This document shows positions 6,287-13,960 of a DNA stretch of 17,244 nucleotides, one piece after another. Position 1 is the first letter of the stretch. Each line of letters begins with the position of its first letter. The stretch lies in NCBI GenBank assembly GCA_052035915.1, contig JBPOHE010000073.1, forward strand, positions 1 to 17,244, in the 5' to 3' direction. The notes beneath the pieces were generated by a model that worked only from the letters and a program-made list of their open reading frames with translations, was not told where the DNA came from and ran no database searches. The DNA is from JBPOHE01 sp052035915. Its GTDB lineage: Bacteria > Pseudomonadota > Gammaproteobacteria > Chromatiales > Chromatiaceae. Made by a program: the position numbers and the translations under genes.

Positions 6287-8068
6287 CTAAAAGGCCTGAC
6301 CTATGCTGAGGTAGATTTGAAAGGAATCGTCGAACCCATCGCGTTTCTTGGTGGGCACGCCGACATCGAAACGCACTGGCCCGATGGGGGTGGAGTAACG
6401 TATCCCGGCGCCCACGCCGACGAAAAAATCCCCCCCGGAACCCGGCAGGGGGTCGTCGAAGGCGCCGCCGCCATCGACGAAGAGCACCCCGCCAAGGTTC
6501 TGGGTGAAACCCACCCTGGTCTCCGCCGAGAGTTCCAGCAGCGAGGCGCCGCCGATGGGTTTGCCGTCCGCGTTCAATGGCCCGGCCATCTGGTAGGCGT
6601 AACCGCGGATGGAGCCACCACCACCGGCATAGAAACGTTCGTCCGCCGGCACGGCATCGCGCTCGGCGCCAAAGATACTGCCGAGAGCCACCCGTCCCGC
6701 CAGCACCAAGCGTCGCCGGTCCAGGAGTTCGTAATACCGGCTGTATTTCCCCAGCGTCTTGCCGAAATAGAGGCTGGTATCGAGGATGTTCACATAGGGC
6801 GCCCCTTGCAGGAACAGCTTCCCGCCCCGGGTGGCGTCCAGACGGTTGTCGCTGAAGTCCCAATCGAACTTCACCGGGAAGGACAGCAGCCCGAAGTTGT
6901 CCGAACTCTCGGTGTTGACATCATCGACCTGGCTGAGACGGAAAGCGGGACCCAGGGTCAGGGTCATATTCTTCGCCAATTGGCGTTCCAGACCGATGCC
7001 GGCGCCGGCAGTGAGGCTGGTATAGGCGTCGGTGTCCTCATAGGCCAGGCGTCCGTCCATCACCAGGGCCTGATCCGGGCGATAGAAACTCGGCTTGCGA
7101 TATTTGCTGTCGAGCGAATAGCCGATGCCGGAGAGGGTGCCTTCGATGGAGAGCCGCTCACCGGCGCCGAAGTAGTTGCGATGCCACCAACCAGCGCTCA
7201 CCGAAGGGCCTTTGGTGATGTTGTAACCCAGGCTGGCCTTGAAGGTACGGTGGAAACGCTCCACCAATTCGACCTGGAACGGCAATTGCCCCTGGGCGTC
7301 GAGTTCGGTCCCGGGTTCCACGCGGATAGTGGCGAAAAGATTGGTATCCGCCAGCGCCTGGCGCAGATCCTCCACCAGGCTGGGTCGGTAGGGGGCACCG
7401 GCTTTCCAGGGCACCAGGGTCTGGAGAAAGGCGGTATCCACCCCGGACGCGCCCTTGAAGCCGACCTCCCCGAGCTTGGCGGCTGGGCCCGGATGCAGTC
7501 GCAGGATGACCTCCATGGCGTGGCTGGCGTGATCCACGGTGACCTGGCGCTCGTCGAGCCTGGCCAGGGCATGGCCGGACTCCCTCGCCCCGGCGAGGAG
7601 CTTGGCCTCCGCCGCCAGCACCCGGGAGGCTTCCGCCGCTTCACCGGTGACCAGCCCCAGTTCTTGGGGGGAAGGCGGACGGTAGGGATTCCCGGCGTCG
7701 AGGTTGTCGATGCGGCTATCGCCGAAACGATAGAGCGGACCCGGCTCGACGGCGAACACCAGCTTCAGGGGTTCGGCCTCTTCCTCGATCCTGAGTTCGA
7801 TCCGGCCGTCATAGTACCCACGAGCGCGCAGGGCCTCGCGCAATTGGGGCAGATCGGCCTCGGCGCGGTGGCGCAACACGCTGGTGCTGGCCGGCTTGCG
7901 CTCCTCCATCAGATGGGCCGCCGAGACTTCGAGGAGATAGGCCTGGAGCGGCTCGTCGGCGACCTCGACCCTGACCTCGTAAGCCAGACCCGGTGCCGGG
8001 GTCTCCTCGTCCGCCGGATAGCCGCCGCGGCTCAGTAGCATGGTCAAACAGAACAGCGACCATCCCAT
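6287..8068 (-). CDS. tamA: Outer-membrane Omp85-family protein TamA
   Basis: About 593 residues: N-terminal POTRA domains (for example LPQLREALRARGYYDGRIEL and the later KLGEVGFKGASGVDTAFLQT), then a 16-strand beta-barrel with the Omp85 loop-6 signature SIRGY (residues 486-490, in YAGGGGSIRGYAY) and a final aromatic residue (YLSIGQAF). TamA sits in the outer membrane and partners TamB, encoded 4 bases downstream. The frame stays open to 8215, which would overlap the metG start. I choose the ATG at 8068 because it opens a short hydrophobic stretch (WSLFCLTMLL) usable as a signal sequence, but this has no basic N-terminus and no clear Shine-Dalgarno, so the exact start is uncertain. Divergent from metG across about 115 bases. 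Confidence 0.93.
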   Translation of the reverse strand: MGWSLFCLTMLLSRGGYPADEETPAPGLAYEVRVEVADEPLQAYLLEVSAAHLMEERKPASTSVLRHRAEADLPQLREALRARGYYDGRIELRIEEEAEPLKLVFAVEPGPLYRFGDSRIDNLDAGNPYRPPSPQELGLVTGEAAEASRVLAAEAKLLAGARESGHALARLDERQVTVDHASHAMEVILRLHPGPAAKLGEVGFKGASGVDTAFLQTLVPWKAGAPYRPSLVEDLRQALADTNLFATIRVEPGTELDAQGQLPFQVELVERFHRTFKASLGYNITKGPSVSAGWWHRNYFGAGERLSIEGTLSGIGYSLDSKYRKPSFYRPDQALVMDGRLAYEDTDAYTSLTAGAGIGLERQLAKNMTLTLGPAFRLSQVDDVNTESSDNFGLLSFPVKFDWDFSDNRLDATRGGKLFLQGAPYVNILDTSLYFGKTLGKYSRYYELLDRRRLVLAGRVALGSIFGAERDAVPADERFYAGGGGSIRGYAYQMAGPLNADGKPIGGASLLELSAETRVGFTQNLGGVLFVDGGGAFDDPLPGSGGDFFVGVGAGIRYSTPIGPVRFDVGVPTKKRDGFDDSFQIYLSIGQAF

Positions 8069-8090
8069 GACGCCAAGTATCCGGGGCGGC

Positions 8091-8118
8091 TTGGCAGGCC
8101 GGGGATTTATGAAATAAT
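8091..8118 (+). promoter_or_regulatory. Candidate sigma-70 promoter for metG
   Basis: TTGGCA (8091-8096) and AATAAT (8113-8118) each match the -35 and -10 consensus at five of six positions, with a 16-base spacer. Transcription would start near 8125, giving a leader of about 60 bases before the metG ATG at 8184. The site lies in the tamA-metG divergent region, so it may also influence tamA expression. Prediction from motif only. Confidence 0.45.
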
Positions 8119-8183
8119 CGCGCTCTTCCTCCGGAACAGGGTTGGAAAGCCCGGATCGAGCCACTCCGCAGACTTTGGACATC

Positions 8184-10322
8184 ATGAACGCACAGCCACG
8201 TAAAATCCTGATCACCAGCGCCCTTCCTTACGCCAACGGCCCGATTCACATCGGGCACCTCGTGGAATATGTCCAGACCGATATCTGGGCCCGCTTTCAG
8301 AAGCTGCGGGGTGAGGAATGTTACTACGTCTGCGCCGATGACGCCCACGGCACCCCCATCATGCTGCGGGCGCGCCAAGAAGGCATCACCCCGGAGGCCC
8401 TCATCGCCCGGGTCGCCGCCGAGCACAAGGCCGATTTTGCCGCCTTTCACATCGGCTTCGACAATTACCATTCGACGCACTCGGAGGAAAACCGCTACTG
8501 CGCCAATCTCATCTATGAGCGCAACCGGGACCAGGGCCACATCCTCACCCGGGTGATCACCCAAGCCTTCGATCCGGTGGAACAGATCTTCCTGCCCGAC
8601 CGCTTCATCAAGGGGGAATGCCCCAAATGCGGCGCCAAGGATCAGTACGGCGACAACTGCGAGGTCTGCGGTGCCAGCTATTCCCCCGGGGAACTCAAGA
8701 ATCCCTATTCGGCGGTCTCCGGCGCCACGCCGATCGATAAGGAATCCGAGCATCATTTCTTCAAGCTGGGTGACTTCGAGCCCATGCTACGCGCCTGGAC
8801 CCGGGGCGGCCATCTGCAGAAGGAGGTCGCCAACAAGCTCGACGAATGGTTCCAGGCCGGGTTGCAGGAATGGGACATCTCCCGCGACGCCCCCTACTTC
8901 GGCTTCGAGATCCCGGATCATCCGGGCAAATATTTCTATGTCTGGCTCGACGCCCCCATCGGCTACATGGCGAGCTTCAAAAACCTCTGCAACCGCACCC
9001 CGGGGCTGGACTTCGACGCCTGGTGGGGAGCGGATTCCACAGCCGAGCTGTACAACTTCATCGGCAAGGACATCGTCTATTTCCATGCCCTGTTCTGGCC
9101 GGCCATGTTGCATGGGGCGAATTTCCGCACCCCGACGGCGGTCTTCGTGCATGGTTTCCTCACCGTCGACGGCCAGAAGATGTCCAAGTCCCGAGGCACC
9201 TTCATCAAGGCCCGCACCTATCTCGACCATCTCAACCCCGAGTATCTGCGCTACTACTTCGCCGCCAAACTGGGGTCCGGGGTGGACGACATCGACCTCA
9301 ATCTGGACGACTTCGCCCAGCGGGTGAACGCCGATCTGGTGGGGAAGTTCGTCAATATCGCCAGCCGGGCGGCGGGCTTTCTCAGCAAGAAATTCGCTGG
9401 CCGACTGGCCGCGGTGCTCTCGGGAGACCTGGACCCGGCGCGGGAAAACAACCATGTCGCCGCCGTCACCGCCCGGCTGCAAGCGGCGGCGGAGAGCATC
9501 GCCGCCCATTACGAGGCCAGGGATTACGCCAAGGCGGTAAAAGAGATCATGCAACTGGCCGACGAGGTCAACCAATACACCGACGAGAAAAAACCCTGGG
9601 TGCTAGCCAAGGAGGCGGGACAGGAGGCCGAACTCCAGGTCGTCTGTAGTGTTCTCATTAACGCCTTCCGGCTGCTCTGCCTCTACCTGAAACCCATCCT
9701 GCCCCATCTCGCCGCCCAGGCCGAGGCTTTCCTTGGCGTGCCACCGCTGAGCTGGGAGGAGGCCGGACGCCTGCTGCCCGCGGGGCATCGGATCAACGCC
9801 TACAACCACCTCATGACCCGGGTCGAGCCGGCGCGCATCCAGGCCATGCTGGCCGCCTCCCGGGAGGACCTGACGACCAAACCGGCGCTCGCCCCCTCAG
9901 CTCCGTCCACATCCACCAGGGTGGGCACGGCCCACCAAGATGGTGCGCCTGGCGCACCCGACAGGACTCCTGCGTCGCCGCTGGAGCCCATCGCGCCCTC
10001 CATCGAGATCGGCGATTTCGCCAAGCTCGATCTGCGGGTGGCCCGGATCCTCACCGCCGAGGCGGTCGAAGGCGCCGACAAGCTGCTGCGCCTGACCCTG
10101 GATCTCGGCGGCGAGCCACGTCAGGTCTTCGCCGGCATCAAGTCCGCCTATCGACCCGAGGATCTGGTCGGGCGGTTGACGGTCATGGTCGCCAACCTCG
10201 CGCCGCGCCAGATGAGATTCGGCGTTTCGGAAGGCATGGTGCTGGCCGCCGGACCCGGAGGCCGGGAGATCTTTCTGTTGACGCCCGACAGCGGCGCGCA
10301 GCCGGGGATGCGGGTGAAATGA
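8184..10322 (+). CDS. metG: Methionine--tRNA ligase (MetRS) with C-terminal tRNA-binding domain
   Basis: A 712-residue cytoplasmic class I synthetase that charges tRNA-Met. Visible landmarks: HIGH at 22-25, four zinc-binding cysteines at 146, 149, 159 and 162 (CPKCGAKDQYGDNCEVCGAS), KMSKS at 332-336, the helical anticodon-binding domain to about residue 560, and an EMAP/Trbp111-type dimerising tRNA-binding domain from about 607 (IEIGDFAKLDLRVARI). The start is the ATG at 8184 (MNAQPRKILITSALPYANGP), because family homology begins there; an upstream in-frame ATG at 8142 adds 14 unrelated residues. The linker at about 567-606 is Pro/Ala/Ser-rich and contains an in-frame palindromic repeat (9920-9958). 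The Shine-Dalgarno is weak. Confidence 0.97.
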   Translation: MNAQPRKILITSALPYANGPIHIGHLVEYVQTDIWARFQKLRGEECYYVCADDAHGTPIMLRARQEGITPEALIARVAAEHKADFAAFHIGFDNYHSTHSEENRYCANLIYERNRDQGHILTRVITQAFDPVEQIFLPDRFIKGECPKCGAKDQYGDNCEVCGASYSPGELKNPYSAVSGATPIDKESEHHFFKLGDFEPMLRAWTRGGHLQKEVANKLDEWFQAGLQEWDISRDAPYFGFEIPDHPGKYFYVWLDAPIGYMASFKNLCNRTPGLDFDAWWGADSTAELYNFIGKDIVYFHALFWPAMLHGANFRTPTAVFVHGFLTVDGQKMSKSRGTFIKARTYLDHLNPEYLRYYFAAKLGSGVDDIDLNLDDFAQRVNADLVGKFVNIASRAAGFLSKKFAGRLAAVLSGDLDPARENNHVAAVTARLQAAAESIAAHYEARDYAKAVKEIMQLADEVNQYTDEKKPWVLAKEAGQEAELQVVCSVLINAFRLLCLYLKPILPHLAAQAEAFLGVPPLSWEEAGRLLPAGHRINAYNHLMTRVEPARIQAMLAASREDLTTKPALAPSAPSTSTRVGTAHQDGAPGAPDRTPASPLEPIAPSIEIGDFAKLDLRVARILTAEAVEGADKLLRLTLDLGGEPRQVFAGIKSAYRPEDLVGRLTVMVANLAPRQMRFGVSEGMVLAAGPGGREIFLLTPDSGAQPGMRVK
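9920..9958. repeat. REP-like palindrome pair inside metG
   Basis: GGTGGGC-acg-GCCCACC (9920-9936) and GGTGCGCC-t-GGCGCACC (9942-9958) are two perfect palindromes five bases apart. They encode about 13 residues (from VGTAHQDGAPGAP) in the flexible linker between the anticodon-binding and tRNA-binding domains of MetRS. The second has the same geometry as the intergenic palindrome at 165-181. This looks like an intergenic-type repeat that entered a coding region in frame and was tolerated because it fell in a linker. Confidence 0.6.
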
Positions 10323-10343
10323 TAAATGATGGAGAAACGCCCG

Positions 10344-10787
10344 ATGCCAAGCTTCAGATACGCCCTGTTACTCGCCCTCCTGGGCCTCACGCCGGCACTC
10401 GGCGCCGAAGGGATGGCGGATAGCCGTCAACTGGTCGAGTTTCCTCCAATGATGCGGCAACACATGCTGACCAACATGCGGGACCACCTCCTGGCGCTCA
10501 CGGAGATCCAGCAGGCCCTGGGCGCGGGACGCTTCGATCAGGCCGCCGAGATCGCCGAACAACGGCTCGGGATGTCTTCGATGGTGGCCCATGGCGCCTC
10601 CCACATGGCGCCATTGATGCCGGAAGCGATGCGTGAGATCGGCACCCAGATGCATCGGGCCGCCAGCCGCTTCGCGGTGCTCGCCCAGGAGGCCGCCGTG
10701 GACAGCGATTACAAGCGCGCGATCGGCGGACTCGGCCAGGTGACCCAGGCCTGCGTCGCCTGCCACATGGCGTTCCGTGCCCCCTGA
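10344..10787 (+). CDS. Class II cytochrome c (cytochrome c'/c-556-like), periplasmic
   Basis: A 147-residue secreted protein with a signal peptide (MPSFRYALLLALLGLTPALG, likely cut after ALGA) and a mostly helical mature part. Its single haem-binding motif CVACH lies at residues 137-141, only six residues from the C-terminus (MAFRAP). A C-terminal CxxCH in a four-helix bundle defines the cytochrome c'/c-556 group of electron-transfer or gas-binding cytochromes. Several Met and His residues in the first helix (MMRQHMLTNMRDH) could supply a sixth haem ligand, favouring a low-spin c-556 type, but this is inference. GGAG at 10331-10334 supports the ATG at 10344 over those at 10326 and 10329. It lies 21 bases after metG in the same direction and may be co-transcribed. 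Confidence 0.85.
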   Translation: MPSFRYALLLALLGLTPALGAEGMADSRQLVEFPPMMRQHMLTNMRDHLLALTEIQQALGAGRFDQAAEIAEQRLGMSSMVAHGASHMAPLMPEAMREIGTQMHRAASRFAVLAQEAAVDSDYKRAIGGLGQVTQACVACHMAFRAP

Positions 10788-10913
10788 CCAGCCCGGGCGC
10801 GCCAGGCGCATCCTCGATGCCACTGGTAGGGGCGTACAGAGGCTCCGGGCATCGGCTGAAAATGGCCGTTTTCGTTCTTGCTACGAGAATAATCACTCTT
10901 TATTAAGATTGAT

Positions 10914-10932
10914 TGTTCTCTACTGGAGAACA
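10914..10932. other. Perfect dyad in an AT-rich island between convergent genes
   Basis: TGTTCTC-tactg-GAGAACA is a perfect 7-bp inverted repeat. It follows an AT-rich stretch (about 10886-10917) that stands out in this GC-rich window. The gap lies between the convergent cytochrome and modB genes, where a promoter would not be expected. It has no T-run on either side, so it is not a typical terminator; an operator is possible. Nothing else is recognised in 10788-10980 except the terminator described next. Confidence 0.4.
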
Positions 10933-10933
10933 G

Positions 10934-10961
10934 AAAACCGGCCTGAAACGCCCAGGCCCGG
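10934..10961 (-). terminator. Rho-independent terminator after modB
   Basis: On the minus strand, CCGGGCCTG, a 7-base loop and CAGGCCGG (one bulged base) are followed directly by TTTTCTGTT. The hairpin lies about 20 bases beyond the modB stop codon at 10981. It implies the mod transcript ends here, without a modC gene. Confidence 0.6.
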
Positions 10962-10980
10962 AAACGACCCCAGGGGAAGC

Positions 10981-11652
10981 TCAGAACCGGGATCTCGGCC
11001 TGAAAAGATAGATGGCCAGCAGCACCAGAAAGGAGAACGCCAGCATGCCCCCCGCCAGCCAATGGGCCTGAGCGTATTCCAAGGCCTCCACATGGTTGTA
11101 GACCGCCATGGAGAGCACCTGGGTTTTGCCGGGGATGTTGCCGCCCATCATGAGTACCACGCCGAACTCGCCGACCGTATGGGCGAAGGCGAGGATGGCC
11201 GCGGTTAGAAAACCTGGGCGGGCCAAAGGCACGACCACGGAAAAGAAGCTATCCCAGGGACCGGCGCGCAGGGTGGCGGCGGCTTCCAGATAGGCCTCGC
11301 CGATGGACTCGAAGGCCTGCTGCAAGGGCTGTACGACGAAAGGCAGGGAATAGACCACGGAGGCGACGACCAGGCCGGCGAAGCTGAAGGGCAGTAAGCC
11401 CAGCCCCGTCGCCTGGGTAAACCAGCCGATGGGTCCCTGGGGCCCCATGAGCACCAGCAGATAAAAACCAAGCACGGTGGGCGGCAACACCAGGGGCAGG
11501 GTCACCAGGGCGCCGATCACCCCCTTGGCCCGGCCACGGCCCCGGGCCAGCCACCAGGCGATGGGGGTGCCGATCAGCAGCAGAAGCAGGGTGGTCAGGC
11601 TGGCGAGCCTCAGCGTCAGCCAGATAGCGTCGAGATCCGCTGGGGTCGGCAT
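10981..11652 (-). CDS. modB: Molybdate ABC transporter permease ModB
   Basis: A 223-residue inner-membrane permease with about five to six hydrophobic segments (the first LASLTTLLLLLIGTPIAWWL). It has the ModB-typical LPLVLPPTVLGFYLLVLMG and a cytoplasmic EAA coupling loop (EAAATLRAGPWDSFFSVVVP) that contacts the ATPase. It moves molybdate (possibly tungstate) delivered by ModA, whose gene ends 18 bases upstream. The usual third gene, modC (ATP-binding subunit), does not follow; a terminator and the convergent cytochrome gene do. The permease therefore needs a ModC encoded elsewhere or borrows another ATPase. The C-terminus (YLFRPRSRF) looks intact. Confidence 0.93.
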   Translation of the reverse strand: MPTPADLDAIWLTLRLASLTTLLLLLIGTPIAWWLARGRGRAKGVIGALVTLPLVLPPTVLGFYLLVLMGPQGPIGWFTQATGLGLLPFSFAGLVVASVVYSLPFVVQPLQQAFESIGEAYLEAAATLRAGPWDSFFSVVVPLARPGFLTAAILAFAHTVGEFGVVLMMGGNIPGKTQVLSMAVYNHVEALEYAQAHWLAGGMLAFSFLVLLAIYLFRPRSRF

Positions 11653-11670
11653 GGCCCCGATCCCAGGCGC

Positions 11671-12432
11671 TCAGAGCCCGTAGCCGAAGGAACGGATCAC
11701 CGCCCTGGCCTGGTCTTGCCCCAAGTATTGCATCAAGGCCACCGCCCCCGGCTTGTCCTGGCCCGGGATGAGCAGGAGCGCCTCCTGGCGGATGGGTTGG
11801 TAGAGATGATCGGGGACCAACCAGCCCGAACCCTCGCCCTTGATTACCTGGGACAGGGCGACGAATCCCAGTTCCGCGTTGCCGCTGGCGACAAACTGAT
11901 GCGCCTGGCCGATATTCTCGGCCCGCACCAGCTTGGGTTGCAGCCTCTCCACCAACCCGAGTTGGGTCAGCACCTCCATGGCCGCCGCACCATAAGGCGC
12001 CACCTTGGGACTGGCAATGGCGAGATGATTGAATTCACCTCGCTTCAGCACCTCGCCTCGGTCGTCCACATAACCGGCCTTGGCCGACCACAACACCAGC
12101 TTCCCAACCGCATAAGTGAAGCGGCTGCCACTCACCCCAAAACCTTCCCGTTCCAGTTTGGCCGGGATCTCGGCGTCCGCGGCCAACACCACATCGAAGG
12201 GGGCGCCGTTCTTGATCTGCGCATAGAACTTGCCAGTGGAACCGACGGAAACCACCAGCTTATGACCCGTCTCCCGCTCGAACCCGGCGGCCATCGCCTG
12301 CATGGGAAGGCTGAAGTTGGCGGCCACGGCGACCTGGATCTCATCCGCCGAGGCGGTTTGAACGCTCAATACCAGGCACAGGAGCCAACATCTTGGGAAA
12401 CTGGCGAACATGGCGATTCTCATTGTGATCAA
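11671..12432 (-). CDS. modA: Molybdate-binding periplasmic protein ModA
   Basis: A 253-residue periplasmic binding protein for molybdate/tungstate, handing the oxyanion to ModB. It has a signal peptide (hydrophobic CWLLCLVLSVQTASA) and the ModA-type start IQVAVAANFSLPMQ, then VVSVGSTGKFYAQI and GAPFDVVLAADAEIP, which carry the oxyanion-binding Ser/Ala and the hinge, then APYGAAAMEVL and a C-terminal Gly-Tyr-Gly-Leu. I favour a TTG start at 12432: GAGG lies 7 bases upstream, whereas the in-frame ATG at 12423 would be 16 bases from it. ATG at 12423 or 12411 remain possible. A ModE-like operator lies upstream, indicating repression when molybdate is sufficient. Confidence 0.92.
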   Translation of the reverse strand: MITMRIAMFASFPRCWLLCLVLSVQTASADEIQVAVAANFSLPMQAMAAGFERETGHKLVVSVGSTGKFYAQIKNGAPFDVVLAADAEIPAKLEREGFGVSGSRFTYAVGKLVLWSAKAGYVDDRGEVLKRGEFNHLAIASPKVAPYGAAAMEVLTQLGLVERLQPKLVRAENIGQAHQFVASGNAELGFVALSQVIKGEGSGWLVPDHLYQPIRQEALLLIPGQDKPGAVALMQYLGQDQARAVIRSFGYGL

Positions 12433-12460
12433 AGGACAACCTCAGCCACGCACGGGCATT

Positions 12461-12493
12461 CGTTATTGCCTCATACTGGATAACGCAGGTCAA
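12461..12493 (-). promoter_or_regulatory. ModE-like operator and -35 element of modAB
   Basis: CGTTAT (12461-12466) and ATAACG (12480-12485) form an inverted repeat with a 13-base centre. This closely resembles the known E. coli ModE operator, which has CGTTAT/ATAACG arms about 12-13 bases apart. It lies about 30 bases upstream of the modA start. On the minus strand a strong -35-like TTGACC (12493 to 12488) abuts the operator, and a -10 would fall inside it (GGCAAT at a 17-base spacing is weak). Binding of molybdate-loaded ModE would therefore cover the promoter. The ModE gene is not in this window. Confidence 0.65.
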
Positions 12494-12712
12494 ACCTGGT
12501 TTTCTGAGCGCGGCGGTGTTTGCCACCCCGTCGCCACCCTTTGGCGATTGGGAACCACGAAATGTTACGGAGAGGGCACAATGCCCCGTCCAGCGGTGAG
12601 CCGTGAAATCCCCCCTCACCCCCTTTGCCAAGGGAGGAAGCAGGCTGGTAGATGGTAAGTCCGGCGAGAAAGGGATCGGTTTCGGTTTTGGATTTGTGAT
12701 TTAATCTTCAGC

Positions 12713-13960
12713 ATGTACCGTCCTTTTGAATTCTTCGTCGGCCTGCGCTACACCCGCGCCAAACGCCGCAACCATTTCATCTCCTTCATCTCCGCTTCCT
12801 CCATGCTCGGCATCATGCTGGGCATAGTCGCGCTCATCACCGTGCTGTCGGTGATGAACGGCTTTCATAAGGAGGTGAGGGAACGCATCCTGGGCATGGC
12901 CTCCCATGCCAACATCGTCGCCGCGGACAATCGCCTGGAGGATTGGCGTCGCCTGGCGCAGCAGGTTGAACACCAACCCCATGTGCTGGGCACGGCGCCC
13001 TTCGTCGAGGTGCAGGCCATGCTGGTCAACGGCGAGAATGTCAGCGGCGCCCTGCTGCGCGGCGTCTTGCCGGAGGAGGAACCCAAGGTCGCCGATATCC
13101 TCCCGGCGATGAAGCTGGGGCGGCTGGAAAGCCTGAGCGACGGCGAGTTCAATATCATCCTCGGCAAGGAGCTGGCCCAGGTGCTGGGGACCAGGGTCGG
13201 CGATCTGATCACCGTGGTGACGCCCGAGGTGAGCTTCACCCCCACCGGCATGGTGCCCAGGCTCAAGCGCTTCACCCTGACCGGTATCTTCGAGGTCGGC
13301 ATGGGCGAGTACGACCGTTCGGTGGCCTTCATCCATCTCGGCGACGGGGCCAAGCTCCTGCGGCTCGGCGACCGGGTCAGCGGGCTGCGGCTCAAGTTCG
13401 ACGATATGTTCCTTGCCCCCCAACTGGCGCGACAGATCGCCCTGGAACTCCCGGGCTTCTACCGGGTGCGTGACTGGACCCAGCAGCACCGCAACTTCTT
13501 CAGCGCCCTCAAGACCGAGAAACGCATGATGGGGCTGATCCTCTCCCTGATCGTGGCGGTAGCGGCCTTCAACATCGTCTCCGCCCTGGTGATGGTGGTA
13601 ACCGACAAACAGGGGGACATCGCCATTTTGCGCACCCTCGGGGCCTCGCCACTCAGCATCATGGCGATCTTCATCATCCAGGGGGCCACCATCGGGCTCT
13701 TCGGCACCCTGCTGGGCATCCTCGGCGGGGTGGCGCTCGCTCTCAACACCGAAGCCCTGGTGGCCTGGATCGAACGCACCTTCAACGTTGACTTCCTCGA
13801 TCCCAACATCTACTACATCAGCCGCCTGCCTTCGGACCTGCACTGGGACGATGTGGGTCTGGTCGCCGGTACCGCCTTCATCCTCACCCTGGTCGCCACC
13901 CTCTATCCGGCCTGGCGGGCGGCCCGTACCCAGCCGGCCGAGGCCCTGCGCTATGAATGA
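12713..13960 (+). CDS. lolC: Lipoprotein-releasing ABC transporter permease (LolC/LolE family, LolF-like)
   Basis: A 415-residue permease of the MacB/FtsX superfamily that extracts outer-membrane lipoproteins from the inner membrane and passes them to LolA. It has the N-terminal LolC/E signature (FFVGLRYTRAKRRNHFISFI), a first membrane helix (about 25-48), a large periplasmic domain (about 50-265), and three more helices near 270-293, 311-337 and 375-398. The C-terminus (WRAARTQPAEALRYE) is typical. The segment SFTPTGMVPRLKRF around residues 175-190 resembles the LolC hook that recruits LolA. As only one permease precedes lolD and no lolE follows, it may act as a homodimer (LolF type). A TTTAAT at 12700-12705 lies so close to the ATG that a leaderless message is conceivable; no Shine-Dalgarno is seen. 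Confidence 0.93.
   Translation: MYRPFEFFVGLRYTRAKRRNHFISFISASSMLGIMLGIVALITVLSVMNGFHKEVRERILGMASHANIVAADNRLEDWRRLAQQVEHQPHVLGTAPFVEVQAMLVNGENVSGALLRGVLPEEEPKVADILPAMKLGRLESLSDGEFNIILGKELAQVLGTRVGDLITVVTPEVSFTPTGMVPRLKRFTLTGIFEVGMGEYDRSVAFIHLGDGAKLLRLGDRVSGLRLKFDDMFLAPQLARQIALELPGFYRVRDWTQQHRNFFSALKTEKRMMGLILSLIVAVAAFNIVSALVMVVTDKQGDIAILRTLGASPLSIMAIFIIQGATIGLFGTLLGILGGVALALNTEALVAWIERTFNVDFLDPNIYYISRLPSDLHWDDVGLVAGTAFILTLVATLYPAWRAARTQPAEALRYE

Noticed and set aside
5759..8038. A 759-codon plus-strand frame opposite the tamA-tamB junction
   Set aside because: It crosses two well-supported minus-strand genes and shows no domain; an antisense shadow.
8069..8215. Longer TamA N-terminus (49 extra residues)
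   Set aside because: It would overlap the metG start and its leader, and the extension has no signal-peptide character; the ATG at 8068 is preferred although not certain.
7809..8756. A 315-codon minus-strand frame across the metG start
   Set aside because: It overlaps both metG and tamA in wrong frames and lacks any family signature.
10858..10873. GAAAATGGCCGTTTTC near-palindrome as a terminator of the cytochrome gene
   Set aside because: The stem is weak, has a mismatch and is followed by GTTCTTGC rather than a T-run; not strong enough to list.
12581..12658. A 25-codon frame before lolC with a GGAGAGGG-like site upstream
   Set aside because: Most of it is the C-rich repeat, the peptide (MPRPAVSREIPPHPLCQGRK...) has no known family, and similar repeats yield such peptides by chance.
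12433..12712. Molybdenum cofactor riboswitch upstream of modA
   Set aside because: No conserved Moco-type structure is apparent in the short leader; the ModE-like operator explains regulation more simply.
13788..13952. N-terminal extension of LolD
   Set aside because: This is lolC coding sequence read in another frame; the ATG overlapping the lolC stop gives a normal-length LolD.
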